Part shown: positions 7,058 through 13,827 of the stretch, piece after piece | How the letters are laid out: every line of letters begins with the position of its first letter | Position numbering within the stretch: position 1 is the first letter of the stretch | Source: Candidatus Heimdallarchaeota archaeon | Lineage (GTDB): Archaea > Asgardarchaeota > Heimdallarchaeia > Heimdallarchaeales > Kariarchaeaceae | Direction of reading: 5' to 3' | Length of the DNA: 13,827 nucleotides | NCBI GenBank assembly: GCA_021399405.1 | Contig: JAAFKL010000121.1 | Location: 1-13,827, forward strand | Notes under the pieces: generated by a model | Database searches by the model: none | What the model was told of the DNA's origin: nothing | Seen by the model: the letters and a program-made list of their open reading frames with translations, nothing else | Made by a program: the position numbers and the translations under genes

Positions 7058-7447
7058 ATGAAAATTGAAAGAGAAGTTACAGATGTACTACAAGTAACAA
7101 TATCTGCATTTATCCTGTCATTAATTCTTGTATCTGATAATTCAGGATTCAAAAATAACGAGATAATATTTATTGGCTTAATTATGCTTGTACTTGGAAC
7201 ATTCACTCATATTATCTTAGTACAGCTAGAGATACTCAGTTTACAACTAAGTATCGTCTTTTCATATTTAGGTATCTTAAGTGCAATAATTACAGTAATT
7301 GGTTATTTTCAATATGACATGTTAGAAGCCTCAGGTTTTTGGGATGACATAGGTCTAACCTATTCAATTATATTCAATTTCTCAGTCATCGTATTAGTCA
7401 TAGTCTCCTTTTTTGTTCCTCAGACAAAACGAGCAATTGCGTTGTAA
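7058..7447 (+). CDS. Small four-helix membrane protein of unknown function
   Basis: I do not recognise this 129-residue protein. It is almost entirely membrane: hydrophobic helices lie at about 9-26, 36-56, 62-82 and 101-122, with a charged start (MKIERE) and a basic end (KRAIAL). There are no cysteines or other obvious catalytic residues. A good archaeal ribosome site, GGTGA, sits a few bases before the ATG, and the gene begins 11 bases after the penicillin-acylase stop, so the two are almost certainly cotranscribed. It might be a membrane partner of the acylase or simply share its promoter; sequence alone does not decide. Confidence 0.7.
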   Translation: MKIEREVTDVLQVTISAFILSLILVSDNSGFKNNEIIFIGLIMLVLGTFTHIILVQLEILSLQLSIVFSYLGILSAIITVIGYFQYDMLEASGFWDDIGLTYSIIFNFSVIVLVIVSFFVPQTKRAIAL

Positions 7448-7523
7448 TAAATACAAGAAAAAATATATGATTCCTCCAGTTACACTATGAAATGTAGATA
7501 AATTGAGATTTTGTCATAATTTT

Positions 7524-8999
7524 ATGAAATACATCCTAAGTATAGATCAGGGGACAAGTAGCACTCGTTCTATAATATTTGATGAAAACGCAAATGTGAT
7601 TGCTTCAGCTCAAAAAGAGCATAATCAAATATTCCCTCAAGAAGCTTGGGTTGAACATGATCCTTTAGAAATAATGAATTCAGTCAAATATACAATGTCC
7701 AAGGCGATAGAATCAGCCAAAATTAGTTGGGAAGAAATTCAATCTATTGGAATCGCAAATCAAAGGGAAACAATTGTAGCTTGGGATAAATCTTCAGGTT
7801 TACCATTATATAATGCAATTGTATGGCAATGTAGACGTACTGCAAATATCGTTGATGAATTGAAGAGAGATAATTACCAGGAATTATTCCAGCATAAAAC
7901 AGGATTAGTACTTGATGCTTATTTTTCTGGTACAAAAATGAAATGGTTACTTGAAAATTCTGATAAGATCAAAATGGCAGCAAAAGATGATAGACTGGCC
8001 TTTGGAACTATAGATTCCTGGATAATTAATCAATTAACAGGTGAACATAGTACAGATGATTCAAATGCCTCCAGAACCATGGTTTACAATATCAATAACG
8101 GTTTGTGGGATACCGAATTATGTGAAATTCTTAAAATTCCGATGTCAAGTTTACCCAGAATCGTTGAAAATGCATCAAATGAGCCCTTTGGTTTCTATAA
8201 GCATCAAAAACAGGTAATTCCCATCCGCGGCGTATTGGGTGATCAACAATCTGCACTATTTGGTCAAGCAGGATTTGATCAAGGACAAATAAAATCTACC
8301 TATGGTACAGGAAATTTCATCTTACTCAACACAGGGTCAAATATAACTCGCTCAAATGAGGGGTTACTCTCAACAGTTAGCTGGAAATTGAATAGAAAAA
8401 CCTGTTATTCATTAGAAGGAAGTGTATTTGTGACTGGTGGCGCATTTCAATGGTTGCGTGATGGACTACAAATCATATCTTCTTATGAGGAAATCGATCA
8501 AATTGCTGAAACCGAAAAAGATTCAGGAGGTGTAGTTTTTGTCCCAGCACTTGTAGGGCTCGGTGCCCCGCATTGGGATAGCTATGCTCGGGGGTTGATA
8601 ATTGGAATCACCATAGGTACGACAAAAGGCCATATTGTTAACGCTACTTTAGATAGTATTGCATTTCAAACCCAAGAAATTATCGATTTGATGTCGACTG
8701 AAGCAGGATTGAATATTGAAAATTTAAGAGTAGATGGAGGAATAACAAAATCGAAATTCCTTCTTCAAAGACAGTCTGATATTAGCCAATTGGTAGTTGA
8801 GAAACCCAATAATATTGAAACAACTGCATTAGGTGTGGCGATGATGGCTGGTATGAATGATATATGGGATGATTTCGATCAATTACGAAATCTTAATCCT
8901 ACCAAAGAGACTTATAAACCCAAAATGGCACCATCTATTATAGAACGTAATACTGAGCAATGGAATAAAGCGGTTGCCCGTTCTAAAAATTGGGTCTAA
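7524..8999 (+). CDS. glpK: Glycerol kinase
   Basis: This is a 491-residue FGGY-family sugar kinase that converts glycerol and ATP to glycerol 3-phosphate in the cytosol. The N-terminal phosphate motif is ILSIDQGTSSTR (D8, R15). Glycerol-binding residues are recognisable in NQRETIVAWD (R81-E82), AIVWQCRRT and GLVLDAYFSGTK. The catalytic aspartate is D240 in GVLGDQQSALFGQ, followed by STYGTGNFILLNTG. The second signature GLGAPHWDSYARG and the adenosine-site motif LRVDGGITKSKFLLQ are intact. Length matches bacterial GlpK (about 500). The ATG at 7524 is preferred because GlpK proteins begin MKYILSIDQG; the in-frame TTG at 7503 would add seven atypical residues. A TATA-like AAATATAT at 7461-7468 suggests a separate promoter. 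No glycerol transporter or glycerol-3-phosphate dehydrogenase lies nearby in this window. Confidence 0.95.
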   Translation: MKYILSIDQGTSSTRSIIFDENANVIASAQKEHNQIFPQEAWVEHDPLEIMNSVKYTMSKAIESAKISWEEIQSIGIANQRETIVAWDKSSGLPLYNAIVWQCRRTANIVDELKRDNYQELFQHKTGLVLDAYFSGTKMKWLLENSDKIKMAAKDDRLAFGTIDSWIINQLTGEHSTDDSNASRTMVYNINNGLWDTELCEILKIPMSSLPRIVENASNEPFGFYKHQKQVIPIRGVLGDQQSALFGQAGFDQGQIKSTYGTGNFILLNTGSNITRSNEGLLSTVSWKLNRKTCYSLEGSVFVTGGAFQWLRDGLQIISSYEEIDQIAETEKDSGGVVFVPALVGLGAPHWDSYARGLIIGITIGTTKGHIVNATLDSIAFQTQEIIDLMSTEAGLNIENLRVDGGITKSKFLLQRQSDISQLVVEKPNNIETTALGVAMMAGMNDIWDDFDQLRNLNPTKETYKPKMAPSIIERNTEQWNKAVARSKNWV

Positions 9000-9452
9000 C
9001 TAAAGATGGTCTTCTTCTTCTTCTTCATCATCTTTTTTACTGAGATTTGCTATAGGCATGAAAAATTTGTTAACATCATTGGTTAATCTTCTCAATGCTG
9101 AAAGAAATTCATCATAATCCAAACTCTTTGAAGGTAATTCAGTCAATGCATAAACAGATCCATCAGGTGCTAGACCGAATTTGGTTAGTGTAGTGGAATA
9201 ATTTATTTCTAATAATTTTTTACATACATTCGATTCGTTATTTGTAATTGGAGGTAGAAATAATGCGGAGAAGTATATCCAGTGACTTTCTTCAGAGAAT
9301 TTTATTGTGATCCTCATTTCTTTTATGTCAAGTTGAGCAATCAAGGTAATTGTAACTTGGCCCTCTTTATCATCAACACTTTCAGGTGGCCATTCGAATT
9401 CATCAAGGTATCCTAATACCTTGGACAACATTTCGCTTCTTTCTTCAGTCAA
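9000..9452 (-). CDS. YbjN / type III secretion chaperone-like small protein
   Basis: This is a 150-residue cytosolic protein with the alpha-beta layout of the YbjN/CesT-like fold. An N-terminal helix (1-20) is followed by three strands (about 33-70, ending FSALFLPPI), a helix with LLEINYSTTLTKFGLAPDGSVYALTELP at about 80-107, and a C-terminal helix at about 112-131. The run 'LLxxN...kFGLxxDGxVyaxxELP' is the most family-like part. It ends in a highly acidic tail (DDEEEEEDHL). Members are small dimeric adaptors or chaperones with few known partners; here the role is unknown. The start is TTG; an ATG seven codons later (9431) is the alternative. The stop abuts that of convergent glycerol kinase. 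The gene is divergent from the longin/roadblock-like gene, with a minus-strand TATA-like box at 9483-9493. Confidence 0.62.
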   Translation of the reverse strand: MTEERSEMLSKVLGYLDEFEWPPESVDDKEGQVTITLIAQLDIKEMRITIKFSEESHWIYFSALFLPPITNNESNVCKKLLEINYSTTLTKFGLAPDGSVYALTELPSKSLDYDEFLSALRRLTNDVNKFFMPIANLSKKDDEEEEEDHL

Positions 9453-9651
9453 TATGTCCCATTTTAATGTAAGGTCAACTACCTTTATATCTTACGGCTA
9501 TCCTTGAATAATTTTTGTAATCCCATGAAATCTTTTTAAATTACGATCAAATCTAATTTTTCAGAGATTTAATTTATCATATTCATTGCGAAAATTCATT
9601 GTGTCATGATTAAGAATTATAAGTAAAACTCATCAGATAAATTATACTTCC
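9453..9651. promoter_or_regulatory. Divergent promoter region
   Basis: This 199-base region has no coding frame. On the minus strand, AAGATATAAAG (9483-9493) is a TATA-like box that would start transcription about 9 bases before the TTG of the YbjN-like gene. On the plus strand, AATTATAAGTAAA (9615-9627) is centred about 31 bases before the ATG at 9652, giving a leader of only about 5 bases, consistent with a nearly leaderless archaeal message and with the lack of a Shine-Dalgarno sequence. A direct repeat of ATTCATTG occurs at 9581-9588 and 9594-9601, a 13-base step, just upstream of the plus-strand box. Confidence 0.45.
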
Positions 9652-10542
9652 ATGGCATTAGAGTTATCTGATAATGAAAGAATTGAGAGTTTACTGTCTC
9701 AATCTCGAAGTTTCTTTGTAATTGATTCATCTGGAATACTCCAGCACTATGAGAATTTTCTCTCAGAGACACAAGAATCAGATCTTTACGCCGGTTTATT
9801 TACCGCCGTAAATGTTTATGCAAAGGAATTAAAAGCAGGTGCAATTCAAACTGCAACTTTGGAGGAACACAAATTTGTTTTCTCAGAAGACAAAAACAGC
9901 GGTTATCTTATTGTAATGGATGTGAATAATCAAATGAGTGATGATCAAGGGACATGGCTCATAAATCAGATTATGCGACGATTCCGAGATATTGAAGCAC
10001 TAAAAGCTGATGACATCAAAGGACAACTTTCATTAGAAACTTTATTTTCAGAACGGGGTAAAACAATTGATTGGGGTACTATCCAAGCCATAAGAGAAAG
10101 TGCATTGAAATCTGCAAAAGCAACTTCAGATCAGATAGAAACATTGAATCTTTCCAAAGTTAACGTTAAAAACAAGTTTTGGGTAAGAATTAGGAAGATG
10201 ATTGGAACTATGATCGAACATCAAAAATCCTTAGCAGGTTCATTAGTTTTGATAAAGAATGATGGGTGGATAAATAAGTTATATTCCGGACGAGGTGGAT
10301 TTGAGCGTCTTGGTGATTTATATAATTATTTGCAAACCAAATTTGATGAAGGTACAGTTGGTCTTGAGGTAGAAACTGAAATGATTCAGATTGGGGATCT
10401 GTATTGTTCAATTTTCACTATATTTCATGCTGAAGGTGGTCTATTAGCGATTTCCTCAAAGAATGGTTCTACGATTAGTCGTCTAATTACACAGATAGAA
10501 CGATTAGTAAGTTCAATAGAACGACTAGGAAATGAGCTTTGA
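9652..10542 (+). CDS. Longin-like plus roadblock/LC7-like two-domain protein (tentative)
   Basis: This 296-residue soluble protein has no catalytic motif. Residues about 19-115 look like a longin/profilin-type domain: strand FFVIDSSGILQHYE, helix DLYAGLFTAVNVYAKELK, strands around TATLEEHKFVF and GYLIVMDVN, then a helix ending MRRF. Residues about 118-180 form a helical linker. Residues 185-296 look like a roadblock/LC7 domain: helix, strand GSLVLIKNDGWINKLYSG, helix, strands EMIQIGDLYCSIFTIF and GGLLAISS, and a long terminal helix. Such domains build partners and regulators of small GTPases and are expanded in Asgard archaea. The assignment rests on secondary-structure pattern, not on strict motifs, and could be wrong. 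The gene is divergent from the YbjN-like gene and followed by the Cys4 protein and helicase in the same direction. No GTPase gene is in the window. Confidence 0.72.
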   Translation: MALELSDNERIESLLSQSRSFFVIDSSGILQHYENFLSETQESDLYAGLFTAVNVYAKELKAGAIQTATLEEHKFVFSEDKNSGYLIVMDVNNQMSDDQGTWLINQIMRRFRDIEALKADDIKGQLSLETLFSERGKTIDWGTIQAIRESALKSAKATSDQIETLNLSKVNVKNKFWVRIRKMIGTMIEHQKSLAGSLVLIKNDGWINKLYSGRGGFERLGDLYNYLQTKFDEGTVGLEVETEMIQIGDLYCSIFTIFHAEGGLLAISSKNGSTISRLITQIERLVSSIERLGNEL

Positions 10543-10626
10543 ATAATACTGATTTTGCTTGGTACAAATGAATAAAATACCAAATATTCGATACTATTAA
10601 TATCAAAAATTATTCTAAGAAAGTAA

Positions 10627-10632
10627 TTTTTT
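10627..10632 (+). terminator. Possible weak poly-T terminator
   Basis: This run of six T lies in the 115-base gap after the longin/roadblock-like gene. Archaeal termination uses short T runs without a hairpin. The run is short and the region is AT-rich, so the call is weak, and readthrough to the next two genes is possible. Confidence 0.25.
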
Positions 10633-10657
10633 GTATTAGGAAAATAATCATATATTG

Positions 10658-10978
10658 ATGACAGAAGAAAATTCCTCCCACAATCCATATGACAACACAG
10701 ATCCTAAGATCTGCATTTGGAAGCCTACATTGAAAAAAATTGGAGGAACGGAACCTCAGGAACTGAAATTTCCTTGCCGTTTTCCAGATGTAAAGAAAAC
10801 TCCGGAAATATGTAATCCGTGTCTCATGGGTGATGTATTTGCCATGCAGTACGCACAAACTCAAGAGATGAAAAAACAAAAGAAACTAATGAAGGAACAG
10901 CAAAACATCGGAGACGAGGTTATGTCATATCTGAGGAATATGACCTCTGATGATGATACTTTGGATGATTTTAAATAA
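10658..10978 (+). CDS. Small four-cysteine protein of unknown function
   Basis: I do not recognise this 106-residue protein. Its N-terminal half carries four cysteines, C19, C40, C52 and C55, spaced C-x20-C-x11-C-x2-C, with aromatic and proline residues around them (CIWKP, FPCRFPD, ICNPCLMGD). This could hold one zinc ion or an iron-sulfur cluster. Residues about 63-93 form a charged helix (QTQEMKKQKKLMKEQQ), probably a short coiled coil, and the tail is acidic (SDDDTLDDFK). The ATG is taken as start; a TTG lies immediately before it. The stop is 3 bases before the helicase TTG, so the two genes are almost certainly cotranscribed and translated together. That makes a helper role for the helicase, or another DNA- or RNA-linked function, a reasonable but untested guess. 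Confidence 0.72.
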   Translation: MTEENSSHNPYDNTDPKICIWKPTLKKIGGTEPQELKFPCRFPDVKKTPEICNPCLMGDVFAMQYAQTQEMKKQKKLMKEQQNIGDEVMSYLRNMTSDDDTLDDFK

Positions 10979-10981
10979 TAT

Positions 10982-13621
10982 TTGGTGATTGAAGTATCTT
11001 TTTTGTGTCCACTTTGCTCAGATGACTTAGTTGTTTCAAAAGCTAAAACCTTAATTGATTTTACTTGTCAAGGATGTGGTTTTAAATCCTCAGTGAGTGG
11101 CGATTTTGATGTAAACAAGGCATATGAGAGTATGTTGGACACACACAATAAGCAAAATCAATCATCTAAAAAAAGAACTCAATCATTTCCAACAAGAACA
11201 AAAAGACGCAGATACACCATCTCCAAATCAGAAAAATTAGAGGAAGATCAGATTATAAATCAAAATGCTAAAGAAGTAAAATCTCTTCTGAATGACATTT
11301 CTCTCCCGACTGTCTTATCAAAAATAATCAATGATCATACATATTTGCCGGTTTACATTAATCATTTTCCCAAAACTCTTCCAGAATCAGATAACGAGAT
11401 GAATGAATTAGGATTAGACTCGCGTTTAGTAACAAAACTTGTTGACAAGGGAATTGAAAAATTATATAATTATCAGCAAGAAGCATTCAACATAATAAGA
11501 AATAATCACAACCTGATCATTACGGCTCCTACCGGATTGGGCAAAACTGAAGCATTTTTGCTCCCGATAATACAATCAATCTTAGATTATAGGAAACTGG
11601 ATCCTGTAACAAGAACCATCTATGCCATGTTCATTTATCCAACCAAAGCCCTAGCTGCTGATCAATTTGAGAAAATCAATGATTATACAAAAGGATTAGG
11701 TGTTACCGTTGCGATATATGATGGCGATACACCCCAAGAAGCGAGAAAACAAATATACAAATCACCACCTGATATACTGATAACAAATCCTGATATGATT
11801 CACTATCATCTCATGAGGAATCTCTCAATTCAAGGTATGATTAAAACTCTTAAATTCATTGTACTGGATGAGATTCATCTCTGTGTAAGTTCCTACGGTA
11901 CCAATATTATTTGGATTCTACGCAGACTGAGGAGATTTTCTCCTAAATTTATTTCAATAGGCGCAAGTGCAACGATCTCAAATGCCAAATCATTTGCTGA
12001 AACCTTATTTGATGGTCCTGTTCAACTGTTAAGTGTGGGGAATGCACGTAAATCTGATCTTTACCTCACAATGATTTATCCCAAAGAAAGATCAAATCTC
12101 TCGACCATGGCAAAAGCATCCACTTATTTCTTAGAAGAAGGATACAAGACTTTATTGTTTGGAAATGGTCATTTGAGTGCTGAAAGTATGAATTTAATTT
12201 TGAAGCAATATGGATATAAATCACAAATTCATAGAGCTGGTCTTCCAGTATCCCACCGTAAACGAGTTGAGAATTCATTCAGATCTGGCAAATTAGATGC
12301 ATTAGTCTCAACACCTACCCTTGAGCTTGGAATTGATATTGGGAGTCTTGATAGTGTAGTTTCTATGCTAACAAGTGTTACTAGTTTTGTGCAAAGGATA
12401 GGAAGAGCAGGACGCCAAGGTCAACAGAGTTATGCAACTCTTGTACTTCGAGGGGATGATCCAATTTCAGCTTACTATGCCAGGAATCCTGAAGATTACT
12501 TATCTGCTATGGAGCCCGCTTTTGTAGAACCTAACAATTCTTTAGTATCATATTATCAGATTTTGGCAATGTTATTGGATAAACCACTAACACCCAATGA
12601 AATTCAATTCTATGACAAATATCTATCAAAATTGCTGGAGGAAGAGCTTATTATTAAAACCAATTATGGGGTTGGAGTAAGAAGCAGAGACCAAGTTCAA
12701 GAGAAATTACAGAATTATTCTATCAGGGGCATAGGAAATAATGTATCAATCCTTCATGAAGATAAAATTATTGGTGAACGAGTGTTACCAATTGGTTTGT
12801 CTGAATTACATCCTGGGGCAATATATTTACACGGTGGGAATTCGTATTACGTCGATACATATAACTCGCAATTACATACATCAAAAGTTCGTGCAGTACC
12901 TAATAAAAATATCAGAACCAAAGCACTACGTAAAATTTGGCCAAGGATCGAATCAATAGAATTTGAAAAAGAAATTGAAGGTTTAAGTGCTTCATATTGC
13001 AAATTGAATCTAACTGAGACAGTTGATGGATATTTAACCAAGGACATATTCACAAATAGATTAATTGGATCTCATTTACTTGAAGAACCAATTTCATATC
13101 AATTCGATACAATGGGCTTTATACTTTCCATGCCAAAACCATACAAAGAAATCAGTCACATGAACGCGACTGAAAGAAGTGAATATCTTATGGGAAGCTT
13201 CCACGCTGTTGAACACATATTAATAGAATCAGGAAATTCATTGACTGGTGGTGGAGCAAATCAAATTGGAGGAATCTCTATGGCAGATACCGGACATATA
13301 TTTGTTTATGATGGGACGGAAGGTGGTTCAGGGCTCTCCAATCTTTTGTTTGATTCACTTGGTAAGGGGTTTGCTAGATCGTTAAAGATTCTTGAAGATT
13401 GCCCATGTAAAAGAGAAGATGGTTGCCCTCGTTGTACATACTCTTACTATTGTGGTAATAACAATCAACCATTAAATCGTCTAGGTGCAATTGAAACTTT
13501 AAAATTGGTCGGCAAAGAATCGACCGAATTAGATTTTAATTTTGATGGTGTAGAGACTTTTGTTATTGATCCCGTTGAGCTACCATTTGTTCCAAAACTA
13601 CAAAATTATGATTTATTCTAA
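10982..13621 (+). CDS. DExH-box superfamily 2 helicase, MrfA/Hrq1-like, with N-terminal zinc ribbon
   Basis: This is an 879-residue ATP-dependent nucleic-acid helicase. An N-terminal zinc ribbon uses C9, C12, C29 and C32. A basic linker (about 50-80) precedes the two RecA-like domains: motif I APTGLGKTE (K188, T189), motif II D296-E-I-H299, motif III S329-A-T331, motif V STPTLELGID, motif VI Q471-R-I-G-R475-A-G-R478. The C-terminal part ends in a cysteine cluster, C807-x-C809-x5-C815-x2-C818-x5-C824, followed by NQPLNRLGA. This is the MZB/DUF1998-type signature of MrfA and Hrq1, 3'-5' DNA helicases that help remove bulky lesions and interstrand crosslinks. DNA repair is therefore the best guess. 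The start is TTG with GTG as next codon; the CPLC at residues 9-12 argues against later starts. Only 3 bases separate it from the Cys4 gene. The N-terminal ribbon is not part of the basic MrfA layout. Confidence 0.9.
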   Translation: MVIEVSFLCPLCSDDLVVSKAKTLIDFTCQGCGFKSSVSGDFDVNKAYESMLDTHNKQNQSSKKRTQSFPTRTKRRRYTISKSEKLEEDQIINQNAKEVKSLLNDISLPTVLSKIINDHTYLPVYINHFPKTLPESDNEMNELGLDSRLVTKLVDKGIEKLYNYQQEAFNIIRNNHNLIITAPTGLGKTEAFLLPIIQSILDYRKLDPVTRTIYAMFIYPTKALAADQFEKINDYTKGLGVTVAIYDGDTPQEARKQIYKSPPDILITNPDMIHYHLMRNLSIQGMIKTLKFIVLDEIHLCVSSYGTNIIWILRRLRRFSPKFISIGASATISNAKSFAETLFDGPVQLLSVGNARKSDLYLTMIYPKERSNLSTMAKASTYFLEEGYKTLLFGNGHLSAESMNLILKQYGYKSQIHRAGLPVSHRKRVENSFRSGKLDALVSTPTLELGIDIGSLDSVVSMLTSVTSFVQRIGRAGRQGQQSYATLVLRGDDPISAYYARNPEDYLSAMEPAFVEPNNSLVSYYQILAMLLDKPLTPNEIQFYDKYLSKLLEEELIIKTNYGVGVRSRDQVQEKLQNYSIRGIGNNVSILHEDKIIGERVLPIGLSELHPGAIYLHGGNSYYVDTYNSQLHTSKVRAVPNKNIRTKALRKIWPRIESIEFEKEIEGLSASYCKLNLTETVDGYLTKDIFTNRLIGSHLLEEPISYQFDTMGFILSMPKPYKEISHMNATERSEYLMGSFHAVEHILIESGNSLTGGGANQIGGISMADTGHIFVYDGTEGGSGLSNLLFDSLGKGFARSLKILEDCPCKREDGCPRCTYSYYCGNNNQPLNRLGAIETLKLVGKESTELDFNFDGVETFVIDPVELPFVPKLQNYDLF

Positions 13622-13827
13622 TAAATACTGTAGTCAGTAGTCACTGAAATATTTAACAAATTCTGCCATTCCCTTTGAATTTACAATAATTTACCTCCTT
13701 AAGAAATAACACAATTAGAATTCAGATCTTTAAATAACGAAGTTTCTATGTATATTGTTTATCAACTTCAGCTACCTAGATGATTAGTTTGGGATGTAAA
13801 AATATTTTTGAAGTGATAAATTATCAT
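13622..13827. other. Right-edge intergenic region
   Basis: No gene can be called. A tandem 7-base repeat, GTAGTCA at 13630-13636 and 13637-13643, directly follows the helicase. A TATA-like TTTAAATA (13730-13737) lies 43 bases before an ATG at 13780, and that frame stays open to the window end (MISLGCKNIF...), but 16 codons are too few to judge. An overlapping minus-strand frame also runs in from the edge to a stop at 13768, so the two cannot be told apart here. Confidence 0.3.

Noticed and set aside
7503..7523. In-frame TTG start upstream of glycerol kinase
   Set aside because: It adds seven residues unlike any GlpK N-terminus; the ATG at 7524 gives the typical MKYILSIDQG start.
13630..13643. 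Tandem GTAGTCA repeat after the helicase
   Set aside because: Only two 7-base units with no spacer and no further copies; not a CRISPR or iteron array.
13694..13700. Perfect minus-strand AAGGAGG Shine-Dalgarno-like sequence
   Set aside because: Every frame after it stops within a few codons; the only downstream ATG frame encodes 11 residues (MAEFVKYFSDY).

Overview
The window is about 13.8 kb of AT-rich DNA (roughly one third G+C by eye) and reads as archaeal. Many genes begin with GTG or TTG. Divergent intergenic regions carry TATA-like boxes 25-35 bases before the start codon instead of bacterial -35/-10 pairs, and GGTG-type Shine-Dalgarno cores appear inside operons. The secreted cupredoxin ends in a PGF tripeptide, a membrane helix and a basic tail, which is the archaeosortase PGF-CTERM pattern. 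A protein that looks like a longin-type domain followed by a roadblock/LC7-type domain hints at an Asgard archaeon (Heimdallarchaeia-like). That placement is an inference; no rRNA or other marker gene is present.

Region 1 (1-2157) is a compact regulatory module. On the minus strand, a BlaI/MecI-type winged-helix regulator is followed 17 bases later by a membrane metallopeptidase that resembles the protease part of BlaR1 but lacks any penicillin-sensing domain. Divergent from them is a surface-anchored plastocyanin-like blue-copper protein. The 230-base gap between them holds a perfect 7+7 dyad (1522-1540) just upstream of the cupredoxin TATA box, a degenerate second copy over the regulator's predicted transcription start, and a 61-base imperfect inverted repeat (1456-1516). 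The simplest reading is a proteolysis-controlled switch for a copper/redox protein.

Region 2 (2307-4488) is a tight pair: a membrane M48 peptidase with an unusually long insertion, then a cytosolic glycerophosphodiester phosphodiesterase 4 bases downstream. Region 3 (4575-8999) holds a membrane-tethered penicillin-acylase-family Ntn hydrolase, a small four-helix membrane protein, and glycerol kinase. Together with the phosphodiesterase, these suggest breakdown of acylated compounds and entry of glycerol or glycerophosphodiesters into the glycerol-3-phosphate pool.

Region 4 (9000-13621) starts with a minus-strand YbjN/secretion-chaperone-like small protein whose stop codon abuts that of glycerol kinase. 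Divergent from it is the longin/roadblock-like protein, then a four-cysteine small protein. It ends with an 879-residue DExH helicase of the MrfA/Hrq1 type, which carries an N-terminal zinc ribbon and a C-terminal cysteine cluster. No tRNA, rRNA, CRISPR array, insertion sequence or phage gene was found. The most notable uncharacterised elements are the BlaI/peptidase/cupredoxin switch with its intergenic structures, and the longin-roadblock / Cys4 / helicase neighbourhood.
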